A DNA stretch of 64,000 bases, taken from NCBI GenBank assembly GCA_003576845.1, contig QEVJ01000053.1, positions 1-64,000 of the forward strand. The letters are read 5' to 3'. This document shows, piece by piece, positions 27,823 through 36,916 of the stretch. The translations under genes and the position numbers were made by a program. The notes below the pieces were generated by a model. The model saw only the letters and a program-made list of their open reading frames with translations, was not told the origin of the DNA and ran no database searches. The stretch is from Planctomycetota bacterium (GTDB taxonomy: Bacteria; Planctomycetota; Planctomycetia; Pirellulales; PLA5). Within the stretch, counting starts at the first letter, position 1. Each line of letters starts with the position of its first letter.

Positions 27823-27957
27823 GCTGGGAGGAAATGCAAAAGGCAGAATGAAAAATGACAAATGCAGCATGACCGCCGACGCTTCGTTCGCGGTATCGCG
27901 TTGTCGGGTTTGCATCGTTCTCCTGCCTGTTTCGCGATTTCGTACTTTCGCGCTTTC

Positions 27958-28803
27958 GTGATTGACATCCGGACCGTGTCGAGCTTTTCCAGGACCCAAG
28001 AGAAAGTCTTCGCATCGCCGGGGGAGCTGCGCGCGGCGGTCCGGGCGGGGCGGTTCGCGGGGCAGACCGCGGGGCAGTGTCCGGGTTACGTGCAAACGAA
28101 CGTGGTGATCTTGCCGGCCGAGTATGCCGACGAGTTTGCCGAGTTTTGCGGGGCGAACGATCGACCCTGCCCGCTCGTGGCGATGACTTCGCCGGGCGAT
28201 CCGCGATTGCCGGACGTGGCAGCCGACGCCGATTTGCGGACCGACGTGCCACGGTATCGGGTGTTTCGCGGCGGCGCAGCGGATCGCGTCGAGCCGACGG
28301 ACATTCGCGGGCTGTGGCGCGATGACTTCGTCGGGTTTCTGCTCGGGTGCTCGTTTACGTTCGAGGCGGCGCTGGTGGCCGCGGGGCTTCGCGTGCGGCA
28401 TATCGACGAAGGACGCAACGTGCCGATGTACCGCACGAATCGCCCGTGCCGGAGCGCGGGGCGGTTTGCGGGGCCGCTGGTCGTGAGCATGCGGCCGTAT
28501 CGGCGAGACCAGATCAACGAGGTGGTGCGGATCACGGGCGAGTTTCCGCGGATGCACGGAGCGCCGGTGCACGTCGGCGATCCGGCGGCGATCGGGATTG
28601 CGGACATAACTAAGCCGGACTTTGGAGACGCGGTGACGATTCACGAGGACGAACTCCCGGTGTTTTGGGCATGTGGCGTGACGCCGCAACTGGCGCTGGT
28701 TGCGGCCAAACCGGAGATCGCGATAACACATAGTCCGGGGCACATGTTCGTGACGGAATTGAGGGACGAAGCCTTTCGCGAAGTCGTCCACATTGCGAGC
28801 TAG
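27958..28803 (+). CDS. DUF1445 / UPF0317 putative hydro-lyase
   Basis: The product is 281 residues if the GTG at 27958 is used; the open frame extends further back, and another GTG is at 27976. The core matches the family: TAGQCPGYVQTNVVILPAEY, FCGANDRPCPLVAMTSPGDP, FLLGCSFTFEAAL, MYRTNRPCRSAGRFAGPLVV and a terminal HSPGHMFVTEL. Members are annotated as D-glutamate cyclase-like or hydro-lyases; no specific substrate can be read from this sequence. The 135-base gap before it contains a GAATG-type repeat tract. Confidence 0.8.
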   Translation: MIDIRTVSSFSRTQEKVFASPGELRAAVRAGRFAGQTAGQCPGYVQTNVVILPAEYADEFAEFCGANDRPCPLVAMTSPGDPRLPDVAADADLRTDVPRYRVFRGGAADRVEPTDIRGLWRDDFVGFLLGCSFTFEAALVAAGLRVRHIDEGRNVPMYRTNRPCRSAGRFAGPLVVSMRPYRRDQINEVVRITGEFPRMHGAPVHVGDPAAIGIADITKPDFGDAVTIHEDELPVFWACGVTPQLALVAAKPEIAITHSPGHMFVTELRDEAFREVVHIAS

Positions 28804-28829
28804 TGGTACTTGCATAATAGGTGAACGCC

Positions 28830-30329
28830 ATGCTTTACACGTGCCCTTGCTGCGGCTACAAGACGCTCCCGCGCCCGGCAGGCGGTACGTACGCGTTGTG
28901 CAACGCGTGTTGGTGGGAAGACGATCAGGTCCAGTTCGAGAACCCCGATTTTCGTGGCGGCGCTAACGGCCCGTCACTGCGAGAAGCGCAATATACTTTT
29001 GCTCGACTGGGAGCAAGTGACATTGGGTTCATTGCCAGCGTCGCCGATCGCACGCGGCTCGAAATGGATCCAGATTTCAAACCCTTGCCGCCGTTCGATG
29101 TTCCCGCCATTCGCGAACGCATACCCGCGCTCGCCCGCCGAATATACGAGCGTCCGGCCGTATTCTTCGACGGGCCCGCCGGCAGTCAGACGCCGCAGCG
29201 GGTGATCGACGCGATTGCCGACTATCTTGCGCATCGTAACGCGAATCACGGCGGCGTGTTCGCGACGAGCATCGAAAGCGACCGGATGCTCGACGCCGCG
29301 CACGAAGTCGCGGCCACGTTCGTTGGGAGCGACGATCCCGGCACGATTGCGTTTGGCGCGAACATGACGACGCTGACGTTTGCGCTATCCCGCGCATTGG
29401 CTCGCACGTGGAGGGCCGGCGACGACGTGATCGTGACGCGGCTCGATCACGACGCGAACGTGACGCCGTGGGTGCTGGCGGCGGAGGACGCGGGAGCGAC
29501 CGCGCGGCACGTCGAGATTCGCCGCGAAGATTGCACGCTCGACTTGGACGATTTTCGCGCGAAGCTGTCGCCGAAGACGCGGCTGGTCGCCGTGGGTTGC
29601 GCGTCGAACGCGGTGGGGACGATCAATCCGGTGGCCGAGATCACACGACTCGCTCACGATGCCGGGGCGCTCGTGTTTCTCGACGCCGTGCATTATGCCC
29701 CGCACGCGCTCATCGACGTGGCGGCGTGGGGCTGCGACTTTTTGGCGTGTTCGGCGTACAAGTTTTTTGGACCGCACGTGGGATTGCTGTGGGGGCGGCG
29801 GGAGTTGCTTGAAGCGATCACGCCGTACAAGCTGCGGCCCGCGCCGGACGATTTGCCGGGGCGGTGGATGACGGGTACGCAGAACCACGAGTGCATCGCG
29901 GGCGTGCTTGAAGCGATCGAGTATCTGGCCGACTTGGGCCGCGGCTTGCTCGGCGAAGGCTTTTCGCGGCGGGAGCGGCTTGCGGCGGCTTACGACGGCA
30001 TCGTGCGCTACGAACGCGAGCTTACGTTGCGACTGCTCGCCGGGCTGGCCGAACTGCCGCAGATCAAAGTCCACGGCGTCACCGATCCGGCTCGTATTGC
30101 CGAGCGAATGCCGACGATCGCCTTCACGCACGAGCGGCTTACGCCGGAAGCGGTCAGTCGGCGGCTTGCGGAGCGCGGAATTTTCACCTGGCACGGGAAC
30201 TACTATGCCTTGCCGCTCACCGAGGCGCTCGGCCTGGAGCCGAATGGGATGGTCCGCGTCGGGTTGTTGCACTACAACACGGAAGAAGAAGTCGACCGGT
30301 TGCTCGATGAGGTATCGAAACTCGATTAG
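28830..30329 (+). CDS. CPCC zinc-ribbon domain fused to a cysteine desulfurase-like PLP enzyme
   Basis: The 499-residue protein is an in-frame fusion. Residues 1-64 are a Cys-rich CPCC domain: YTCPCCGYKT, CNACWWEDDQVQF and NPDFRGGANGPSLREAQ. From about residue 79 it is a class V aminotransferase of the VC1184-type cysteine desulfurase family. The probable PLP lysine is K311 in SAYKFFGPHVG, with the PLP-phosphate region in GANMTTLTFALSRA and the conserved Asp in VFLDAVHYAPHALID. An internal ATG (codon 79) could start a separate enzyme, but it has no clear ribosome site and no stop separates the parts. A role in sulfur transfer is inferred. The ATG at 28830 begins the CPCC domain as in stand-alone members. 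Confidence 0.8.
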   Translation: MLYTCPCCGYKTLPRPAGGTYALCNACWWEDDQVQFENPDFRGGANGPSLREAQYTFARLGASDIGFIASVADRTRLEMDPDFKPLPPFDVPAIRERIPALARRIYERPAVFFDGPAGSQTPQRVIDAIADYLAHRNANHGGVFATSIESDRMLDAAHEVAATFVGSDDPGTIAFGANMTTLTFALSRALARTWRAGDDVIVTRLDHDANVTPWVLAAEDAGATARHVEIRREDCTLDLDDFRAKLSPKTRLVAVGCASNAVGTINPVAEITRLAHDAGALVFLDAVHYAPHALIDVAAWGCDFLACSAYKFFGPHVGLLWGRRELLEAITPYKLRPAPDDLPGRWMTGTQNHECIAGVLEAIEYLADLGRGLLGEGFSRRERLAAAYDGIVRYERELTLRLLAGLAELPQIKVHGVTDPARIAERMPTIAFTHERLTPEAVSRRLAERGIFTWHGNYYALPLTEALGLEPNGMVRVGLLHYNTEEEVDRLLDEVSKLD

Positions 30330-30360
30330 CAGTTCTCGCCGACTGTATCGCAAACTCGCC

Positions 30361-30389
30361 CTGTCGGCAAAAGGATTCGCCTCCTACAG
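30361..30389. repeat. Solo half of the GTCGGCRAAAGGATTCGCCTCC hairpin repeat
   Basis: CTGTCGGCAAAAGGATTCGC followed by CTCCTACAG matches one arm of the hairpin at 61313-61377 with two differences. It lies just after the desulfurase stop codon. Confidence 0.6.
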
Positions 30390-30444
30390 TTTCGGTAAGC
30401 GCCCAAATCCGAAATCCCAGATCTCGAATCCCGACCTCCGCTCC

Positions 30445-30801
30445 ATGTCCGTTTATCCGACGAAATTGGCGATCGAAGGCGACGATCATTTGCTCATCGA
30501 GTGGAGCGACGGTCGGCGGTTGCGGTATGGCTTTCGGAAGCTGCGCGAGGCTTGTCCTTGTGCCACGTGCCGGGAGAAGCGCGAGGCGCCGCCCGCGCCG
30601 GCGAACCTGCTGACGGTGCTTTCGCCTGCGGAGACGCAACCGCTGCGCGTCGTGGGAATGAAGCCCGTGGGAAATTATGCGTACACGATCGCATTCAGCG
30701 ATGGGCACGACACGGGGATTTATTCGTTCGAGCGGTTGTTGGAGTTAGGCGAAGCGACTCAGGGAGGGCGACAGGTTGAAGAATGTAATATACAAAAATG
30801 A
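30445..30801 (+). CDS. DUF971 family protein
   Basis: The 118-residue protein is a single DUF971 (gamma-butyrobetaine hydroxylase-like N-terminal) domain: LLIEWSDGRRLRYGFRKLRE, a CPCATCREKRE cysteine cluster, and VGNYAYTIAFSDGHDTGIYS. The cysteines suggest metal binding. DUF971 proteins are often near Fe-S or Mrp-like genes; here it follows the cysteine desulfurase fusion by about 115 bases on the same strand, which supports a loose link to sulfur or Fe-S metabolism (inference). A CGAATCCC-type repeat occupies its leader, as it does before sdhA. The last residues, VEECNIQK, run into an AATGAAGAATGAAG tract. Confidence 0.8.
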   Translation: MSVYPTKLAIEGDDHLLIEWSDGRRLRYGFRKLREACPCATCREKREAPPAPANLLTVLSPAETQPLRVVGMKPVGNYAYTIAFSDGHDTGIYSFERLLELGEATQGGRQVEECNIQK

Positions 30802-30954
30802 AGAATGAAGGCGCGAGGGCGCGGACGGGATGAAGCGATCCGTCAAGCCGGCACGGGTTGGGCGTTCTCGGCTTGGCAGGTCGTGCGGCGCTTGCCTTAT
30901 CTACCGGTTCGCTTCGTGCGCAAGAACGACCGTTCCGCGACGGTCGTCGCCGGC

Positions 30955-31362
30955 TCATTTGCCGCCGACGCACCAATTCGTTGCAGGCGCGGCCATCATC
31001 GTTTCGTAGAACTGCTCGAAGTCCGGGCACTTGCGGGCGAGCTTGGACCGCATTCGCGTGAGGAACTCGCGTTCGCGGGGAAGGATTTCGTGGTCGGAGT
31101 ACACCATTTTCAGCAGGTAGAGCCGCTCGCTCGGCGAGATTTCGCCGTCTTCGAGCAGGACGTGTTCGAGTGTGTCGAAGAACACGTTGTCGAACGCGGG
31201 GTCGCGGTCGCGGGCGCCGCAGTAGAGCTCGACGAGCAGCTTGACGTCGTCGAGATCGAGCTTGCCGTCGGCGACGACGGCTTCGCCGATCAGGTCGAGT
31301 TCGTCGCTGCCGATGGCCTTGTCCGCCAGCACGGTCGTCAATACCTGGCCAAGCCGCTTCAT
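30955..31362 (-). CDS. TerB-like domain protein
   Basis: This 135-residue all-helical acidic protein starts at an ATG (31362) with GGGGAG eight bases upstream. The pattern of paired acidic helices, IGEAVVADGKLDLDDVKLLV and LLEDGEISPSERLYLLKMVY, resembles TerB/TerB-C-like domains, which bind metals or membranes through conserved acidic residues. No tellurite-resistance or other ter genes are nearby, so the role is open. The reading frame continues upstream without a stop, but neither a ribosome site nor conservation supports a longer form. Confidence 0.6.
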   Translation of the reverse strand: MKRLGQVLTTVLADKAIGSDELDLIGEAVVADGKLDLDDVKLLVELYCGARDRDPAFDNVFFDTLEHVLLEDGEISPSERLYLLKMVYSDHEILPREREFLTRMRSKLARKCPDFEQFYETMMAAPATNWCVGGK

Positions 31363-31712
31363 CGTCCGCTCCCCGTTCGTAAATAGGAGTTTGTTCGAGC
31401 GGCATATCCGTTTGGCCGCGGTGCGCAAAACGTGCGTTCCCTCGTCGAAGAAGCATAGCTTGCGACGGTCGTCGTCGGACGGGCGCAATTACGGGACGGG
31501 CCGATTCGAGCGGTAGCAACGCACCGGGCTGTGGCGGTCGTGCCGATGAGGAGGTGCAAGCGGCAAAACGCAGACGTTGCGGCGAGCGGCGGAGGATTCC
31601 TCTGTCGCCGTAATCTGCGGAAGAACCCGTGCGATTGTCGCCACCCTGGCTTCGCGATTAAACTGGCCGCGGGTAAACCGTTCGTCCCGTCAACCCTTTC
31701 GAGGCGACTACT
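31363..31712. other. 350-base gap between divergent genes
   Basis: The stretch separates the TerB-like gene and the esterase gene, which are divergent, and presumably contains both promoters. I see no RNA gene, repeat family member or convincing small gene in it. Confidence 0.5.
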
Positions 31713-32660
31713 ATGCTTTTTCGCAGGCTTGCTCGTTATCGCTTGGCGTTCGCGTTGGCCATCGCTTTTGTTTCGAGTTCGGCGGCGGCGGCGGACGCCG
31801 AGTTCACGCGGACCGAAGACGTGATCTACGGCCGCAAATGGGGCATGGCCCTGACGATGGACGTGTTTCGCCCGGTCGAGAAGGAAGGCGTCAAGCAGAA
31901 CGGGGCGGGCCTTATTCTCTGCGTCAGCGGCGGGTTCTTTTCCGACAAGGCGGCGATCAACAAGGGCTTTGTCCAACCGTTCGTGAATCGCGGATATGCC
32001 GTGTTTGCGGTCGTCCACGGGAGCCAGCCGAAGTTTACGATTCCGGAGGTCGTCGCGGATATGAACCGCGCCGTGCGTTACATCCGCGCGCACGCGGGAG
32101 ATTATGGCGTCGATCCGGATCGGTTGGGGATTTACGGCGGTTCGGCGGGCGGGCATTTGTCGCTCATGCTGGGCACGGCCGGCGCGGAAGGGGCGAAGAC
32201 GGCCCGCGACGGGGTCGATCGCGAATCGAGCCGGGTGCAAGCGGTCGCGTGCTTTTTTCCGCCGACGGATTTCCTGAACTACGGCAAGCCGGGAGAAGTG
32301 GCCCTGGGCACGGGCGTTCTTTCGGGCTTCAAGGCGCCATTTGACTTCACGGAATTGGACGGCAGCAATCGCAGCTTCAAGCTCATCACCGACCAGAAGC
32401 GGCGCGAAGAGATCGGCCGCGAGATTTCGCCCGTCAATCACGCCTCGTCGGACGACCCGCCGACGCTCATCATTCACGGCGACGCGGACAAGCTCGTGCC
32501 GATTCAACAGGCAGAGTTGATGGTCGAGGCGCTTAAGAAAGCCGGCGTCGAGACGGAACTGGTCGTCAAGAAAGGCGCGGCCCACGGCTGGAGCGGCATG
32601 GACAAGGATTTGGAGAAGTTCGCGGATTGGTTCGACAAGCATTTAGCAAAGAGAGATTAG
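31713..32660 (+). CDS. Exported alpha/beta hydrolase (BD-FAE/esterase-like)
   Basis: The 315-residue protein has a signal peptide ending in SSSAAAADA. The nucleophile is in GIYGGSAGGHLSLML near residue 150, the acid is probably in IHGDADKLVPIQQAE near residue 255, and the His is in KKGAAHGWSGM near residue 290. YGRKWGMALTMDVFRP and SGGFFSDKAAINKGFV fit the BD-FAE (bifunctional feruloyl and acetyl xylan esterase) group of exported carbohydrate esterases. The substrate is unproven. It is convergent with the nucleotidyltransferase gene 12 bases downstream. Confidence 0.8.
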   Translation: MLFRRLARYRLAFALAIAFVSSSAAAADAEFTRTEDVIYGRKWGMALTMDVFRPVEKEGVKQNGAGLILCVSGGFFSDKAAINKGFVQPFVNRGYAVFAVVHGSQPKFTIPEVVADMNRAVRYIRAHAGDYGVDPDRLGIYGGSAGGHLSLMLGTAGAEGAKTARDGVDRESSRVQAVACFFPPTDFLNYGKPGEVALGTGVLSGFKAPFDFTELDGSNRSFKLITDQKRREEIGREISPVNHASSDDPPTLIIHGDADKLVPIQQAELMVEALKKAGVETELVVKKGAAHGWSGMDKDLEKFADWFDKHLAKRD

Positions 32661-32672
32661 CCGCCGGGAGCG

Positions 32673-33257
32673 TCACTCGCTGGAGATTTCTCGGAGTTTT
32701 TCAAGGACAAGCTCCCACTCATTCGACAATCCGAGGCGATTCGCCCATTCGTTGATGTATGACTCGTCGACAGTCACGTTACCGGCTCGCAAAATGCCCA
32801 TGATATCGCGCAGGTGCTTTTCCGATTCCCCGACCTGGTAGTACCAGAGCTTGCCTAAAACAACATCCTCCGGCGACGCGACAAAACCGTCGATTCCGGG
32901 GAGGATTCGTCGTCGTACGCGGTTGCGCAATTGTTGCTCACCCCACGCATCTCGCCGGGGAAACATGATGTCGATCTTACAGGCCGAAAGGTAGTGGACG
33001 ACATTGAATTGTCGGCCTTCCAACACCGCCCGACGTGCCGCATCGACGCTTATGTAGAACTCGCCGTCGGAAAATTCTGCGCAAAACGACTCAACGCTAT
33101 CGAGGCCTAATTCTACGACTAGATCGACGTCGTTGGTCAGTCGCGGTTCGCCGTAGTTGATGCTCGCCATGGAGCCGACGAGCATATAGCGGAGGTTGTG
33201 CCGCTCCACGACGTCGATGGCAAAACGCAGCAAGTCAGCGATCTTGACGATAGTCAC
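32673..33257 (-). CDS. Nucleotidyltransferase-fold protein (AbiEii/MNT-like)
   Basis: The 194-residue protein has a minimal nucleotidyltransferase motif: LVGSMASINYGEPRLTNDVD followed by LVVEL, i.e. GS, a Tyr-Gly-x-x-Arg-x-Thr and the D-x-D metal ligands. Downstream helices (SPEDVVLGKLWYYQVGESEK) are typical of the DUF6036/AbiEii-type families. Its GTG start (33257; TTG at 33260 is also possible) lies inside the 3' end of a small upstream gene, so the two are coupled. This layout resembles nucleotidyltransferase toxin-antitoxin pairs, but which partner would be toxic cannot be read here. Confidence 0.65.
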   Translation of the reverse strand: MTIVKIADLLRFAIDVVERHNLRYMLVGSMASINYGEPRLTNDVDLVVELGLDSVESFCAEFSDGEFYISVDAARRAVLEGRQFNVVHYLSACKIDIMFPRRDAWGEQQLRNRVRRRILPGIDGFVASPEDVVLGKLWYYQVGESEKHLRDIMGILRAGNVTVDESYINEWANRLGLSNEWELVLEKLREISSE

Positions 33258-33468
33258 CAAGCATTCTCCGGCAGACTTCGTGGATGACCTGCTGGTCGCT
33301 CCAATCGGGATGGGCTGAACGCACGGCGCATTCAACCATCTGCCGTGCCGTGAATTGAAGGTCGTCGGCGATTGTAATGCGTTCGCTTGCAGATTTCGTG
33401 CGTAGTACCGCCGCGACGACATCGTCTACCACTTCGATTCGACGCAGCTTGTCGCGGTTGCCAATCAT
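33235..33468 (-). CDS. Small helical protein paired with the nucleotidyltransferase
   Basis: The 77-residue reading from the ATG at 33468 contains SERITIADDLQFTARQMVEC and HPDWSDQQVIHEVCRRMLGD. This is the layout of small helical proteins often found directly before AbiEii-like or DUF6036 nucleotidyltransferases. Its last 23 bases overlap the next gene. The frame is open further upstream (to 33576) but that part is Arg/Gly-rich and not convincing. A role as antitoxin or chaperone partner is inferred from position only. Confidence 0.55.
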   Translation of the reverse strand: MIGNRDKLRRIEVVDDVVAAVLRTKSASERITIADDLQFTARQMVECAVRSAHPDWSDQQVIHEVCRRMLGDYRQDR

Positions 33469-33512
33469 GTCCGCAAGCCAGCAAACGCGCAATAAAAAGT
33501 GAACGGTAGACG

Positions 33513-35006
33513 CTACCGCGGCGAGCCCACCGCCGCGGCGACCAGATCGTACTCCTGCGTCGCGACGATCTCGCACGGCACGATTTGCCCCGGCCGCAGC
33601 TTCTTGCCCGTGACGTAAACCACGCCGTCGACGTCCGGGGCGTCGGCGTAGCTGCGGCCGATGAGGGCGTGCTTCTCGCCGGGAACGGGAACGTCGATGA
33701 GCACGTCCACGCGGCGGCCGAGTTGCGCCTTGTTCCAGGCGAACGCGACCTCTTGTTGCACGGCCATCAGCCGGTCGCGGCGAGAGGCTTTGACCTCTTC
33801 GCTAACGTGGTCCGGCAGCTTGGCCGCGGGCGTGTCCGGCTCGAGCGAGTACGTGAACACGCCGAGCCGCTCGAACTTTTGCCGGGCGACGAACTCGACC
33901 AACTCCTCGAACTCCTCGTCGGTCTCGCCGGGGAAGCCTGCGATGAACGTGGTCCGCATGACGAGATTTGCGATGTTCGCCCGGAGCTTAGCGAGCAGTA
34001 CTTCGGTCTCTTGGCGATTCACGCGGCGCTGCATCCGCTTGAGCATCCGGTCGTTGATGTGCTGCAGCGGCATGTCGAGGTAGGGCACGATTTTCTTGCT
34101 GGCCGCGATACGCTCGATTACGTCGTCGGTGAAGTACATCGGATAGAGGTACATCAGCCGAATCCAGTCGAGACCTTCGACCTTTTCGAGCTCGGCGAGC
34201 AAATCGGCCAGCCGCGTGCGGCCGTAGAGATCGAAACCGTAGTAGGTCGTGTCCTGCGCAACGACGACCAACTCGCGAACGCCGTCGGCCGCCAGCTCGC
34301 GGGCTTCGGCGACGACTTCTTCGATCGGCTTCGTCGCGTGCTTGCCGCGCATCTTGGGGATTGCGCAAAACGTGCAGAGCCGGTCGCAGCCTTCGGAGAT
34401 TTTCAGGAAGGCAAAGTGCCGCGGCGTGATTCGCAGCCGCTGGCGGTCGGAAAGCGGGTTGCTCGGGGCGGGCTGGAACACGCTCCGCTGCTCGTCGAGA
34501 CCGCCGATGAGCCGGTCGGCGACTTTGGTCACTTGCTCGCGGCCGAAGACGCCGACCAAATGGTCGATGTCCGGCCGGTCGATGAGCAGTTGCTCCTTCT
34601 CCCGCTCGGCGAGACAGCCCGAGACGATCACGCCTCGGGTGCGGCCTTCGCGTTTGAGTTGGAGCATCTCGTCGATCGCGCCGAACGACTCGGCCCGGGC
34701 CCGCTCGATGAAGCCGCAGGTATTGACGACGACGAAGTCGGCTCCGTCTGGTTCGCTGACGAGCTTGTAGCCGTCGAGCTGCAACAGGCCCAGCATCCGC
34801 TCGCTGTCGACGAGGTTCTTGGGACAGCCGAGACTGACGAAGGCGTAAGTGCCCTTGGCGTCGGCCGCCGGCTTGTGGGCGCGGGTTTTCGATGTGGCGG
34901 ATGCTGCCGGCACGGTCGGGCTCGCGAATAGGCGGAGCGAAATCGCGACCGCCGCGGGGGTGACTCGCGCGGCGGCCGGGGCCGACAGTTCGGCCAAACG
35001 GTTCAT
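33513..35006 (-). CDS. rimO: Ribosomal protein uS12 methylthiotransferase
   Basis: This radical-SAM enzyme adds a methylthio group to an Asp of ribosomal protein S12. The N-terminal MTTase domain has cysteines in [24 protein letters not shown] and VSGCLAERE (the auxiliary cluster). The radical-SAM cluster motif is [17 protein letters not shown], and a TRAM domain ends the protein. [10 protein letters not shown] favours RimO over MiaB. The 497-residue reading has about 50 extra N-terminal residues (Ala/Pro-rich) compared with the usual 440-450, so the true start may be a GTG near 34908. The stop lies 44 bases from the small helical protein's start. Confidence 0.9.
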   Translation of the reverse strand: MNRLAELSAPAAARVTPAAVAISLRLFASPTVPAASATSKTRAHKPAADAKGTYAFVSLGCPKNLVDSERMLGLLQLDGYKLVSEPDGADFVVVNTCGFIERARAESFGAIDEMLQLKREGRTRGVIVSGCLAEREKEQLLIDRPDIDHLVGVFGREQVTKVADRLIGGLDEQRSVFQPAPSNPLSDRQRLRITPRHFAFLKISEGCDRLCTFCAIPKMRGKHATKPIEEVVAEARELAADGVRELVVVAQDTTYYGFDLYGRTRLADLLAELEKVEGLDWIRLMYLYPMYFTDDVIERIAASKKIVPYLDMPLQHINDRMLKRMQRRVNRQETEVLLAKLRANIANLVMRTTFIAGFPGETDEEFEELVEFVARQKFERLGVFTYSLEPDTPAAKLPDHVSEEVKASRRDRLMAVQQEVAFAWNKAQLGRRVDVLIDVPVPGEKHALIGRSYADAPDVDGVVYVTGKKLRPGQIVPCEIVATQEYDLVAAAVGSPR

Positions 35007-35048
35007 TCTAGCAACGGTCCGGCGGCGGGATAATGGCGCGATTCGGCC

Positions 35049-36653
35049 CTATCGCCGAGCGCGGCGGGCCGCCAGTTCATCGACTACTTCGGCTTCCGGA
35101 CTCGGGCGGGGATAGGCGCCCGCCCGCGGCTGGCGTTTGAGCGACTCGTAAAACGCCCTCACGCCGTCTTCCGTGTCGAAATGCCGGACTGTGCCATCGG
35201 GCATGTAGGCCGACGCCCCTTTACGAAACCCCTTGTACATGTCCTGCGGGCCGTGTAGCACGCGGGGCATGTCCATCCGCAAATTGATCGAGGCCGCCGC
35301 CTTCTGCACGAGCGGATTGGAGACGTCGGTGAGCTTTTCGCCGTTCTTGGCGACCAGGCCGATGTTCTGTCCGGGATTCTTGGGATCGATCACGCCCATC
35401 AGATCGTAATCGCCGACGATCGGCTTCTTCGTGACCGGGTCGATGACCTGGCCTTTCTCGACTTGCCAGAACGTGCCATTGAGCGGTATTTCTTCGGCGA
35501 CTTCCTGGTTGTTTTGCTTGATGAACCGCTTGGCCTTGCGGCCGTCGCCGACGACGTAGTAGCCGAGCCGCTGGGCCTTGAGCACTTCGTCGGACGTGTT
35601 GGCCATGACGATCCCGCTTTGCGGCGACGTGTTGATGAACTCCAGGTTCTTGGGCTTGCCGGGGCAACCTTGCTGGATGAGCGGGATCGACTTGGGGTTG
35701 GTGTGCCTTACGACGATGATGAGCCGCGTCTCCTCGGCGGCTTGGACGAACGCTGCGTGGTGATCCCGCGTCATGCCGGTGACCGTCCGGTATGAGTTCT
35801 GCGGCATGCGTGCGACCTTGAGCGCCGCGCGCCGGGCGAGAACCCGTTCGAGCACTTGCCGCGTCGGTCCGGCGAGTTCCTTGATGACCGCCGATTGCAG
35901 CGCCTTGCGGATGAGCACCTTGAGCAAGCCGCGGACGAGCGCGTAGCCCAGCCGCGCCACGAGGGCCATGCCGCTGAGGTACTCGAACGGTCCCGGCACG
36001 GCGACCGCGCCCGCGTTCGAGCCGGTAACTTCGCCGGAAACGACTTCGCCGTCGGGGCTTACTGCAACGGTGTAGATTTGGAACGGGGCTCGGGCGTCGA
36101 AGTTCGTCCAACCCTGCGGGATGCGGCTCACGACGTACAGCGGTTCGTCGCGGTCGAGGAACTGTTCGAGGTCCCCTTGGCGCAGGCCGCTTTCGTAGAA
36201 ATCTTGTTTGACGACGGCCATCAGATTGGCGGACACACTCCCGATGTGGCCGATGACGGCATACGTCTGATCGACGACGGGCGTATACGTTCCCCTGCCG
36301 CCGGGGATGAGGTTGCTGAATTCGAGTTCCCACACGGTGGCGAACATGCCGAACTGCTGGTCGAGTTTTTCGACGATATACGTGGGCGTCAGCTTGCCGT
36401 TGTTGAGCATGTAGGCGTGGTGCCGCTTCTGGCTGCGGTAATACGGCTTTTGACGCTGCGACATGTTGGCGGACTCGAAGTTCTGGCCGGTTTCGCCGAA
36501 CGGCCGCAGGGGAGCCGGTTTGCGAATCAGCCCGGGGTCCTCAAGCTTGGTGCGACCGGGAAAACCCGAACGCGTATCGTGGCAATTCGTGCAATGCTCG
36601 TATGGCCCGTCGGGAAGGAACGTGCGGTGGTAGGTGACTTGTTGGTCGGACAT
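35049..36653 (-). CDS. CxxCH protein with edema-factor/ExoY-like cyclase domain
   Basis: The 534-residue protein has no signal peptide. Residues 20-25 hold HCTNCH, a possible haem or metal site. Residues 100-260 contain an unassigned domain ending in a hydrophobic/amphipathic stretch (YLSGMALVARLGYALVRGLL). Residues 295-505 follow the class II adenylate cyclase toxin plan: HAAFVQAAEETRLIIVVRHT, then LIQQGCPGKPKNLEF (in place of the KSxxWGPxAG lysine loop), the metal-binding D415/D417 in IVGDYDLMGVIDP, and H467 in RVLHGPQDMYKGF before YMPDGTVRHFDTEDGVRAFY. The second lysine loop is weakly conserved, so activity or substrate may differ. No immunity or secretion gene is adjacent. The assignment rests on by-eye alignment. 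Confidence 0.55.
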   Translation of the reverse strand: MSDQQVTYHRTFLPDGPYEHCTNCHDTRSGFPGRTKLEDPGLIRKPAPLRPFGETGQNFESANMSQRQKPYYRSQKRHHAYMLNNGKLTPTYIVEKLDQQFGMFATVWELEFSNLIPGGRGTYTPVVDQTYAVIGHIGSVSANLMAVVKQDFYESGLRQGDLEQFLDRDEPLYVVSRIPQGWTNFDARAPFQIYTVAVSPDGEVVSGEVTGSNAGAVAVPGPFEYLSGMALVARLGYALVRGLLKVLIRKALQSAVIKELAGPTRQVLERVLARRAALKVARMPQNSYRTVTGMTRDHHAAFVQAAEETRLIIVVRHTNPKSIPLIQQGCPGKPKNLEFINTSPQSGIVMANTSDEVLKAQRLGYYVVGDGRKAKRFIKQNNQEVAEEIPLNGTFWQVEKGQVIDPVTKKPIVGDYDLMGVIDPKNPGQNIGLVAKNGEKLTDVSNPLVQKAAASINLRMDMPRVLHGPQDMYKGFRKGASAYMPDGTVRHFDTEDGVRAFYESLKRQPRAGAYPRPSPEAEVVDELAARRARR

Positions 36654-36851
36654 GGCTATGGGCGTGGTGGGTAAATAGTGCGATACGTGGTGTGGGACAG
36701 GCCAGTTCTTTCCAGCGCTGGCCGCGGGAAAATGTTACGAGCGGCAGGAAACCGGGCGAGAAATCCGGTCGCCTAAAAGGGAAATCTCCGCGGCGGCGGG
36801 GTTCGGCCAGCGGCCGGTCACTTCAAGCCGATCCGGGGCGACCATAGCGCA

Positions 36852-36892
36852 AGAAAAACGCCGCCGAACTCCAACGTGGAGCGCGGCGGCGC
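36852..36892 (-). terminator. Rho-independent terminator after the selenoprotein gene
   Basis: Read on the minus strand, GCCGCCGCGCTCCA - CGT - TGGAGTTCGGCGGCG is followed by TTTTTCTT. It lies about 25 bases after the TAA-side end of the thioredoxin-like gene, and separates its transcript from the cyclase-domain gene. Confidence 0.8.
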
Positions 36893-36916
36893 CGGTGCGT
36901 TCGATTTACGAGTTTC

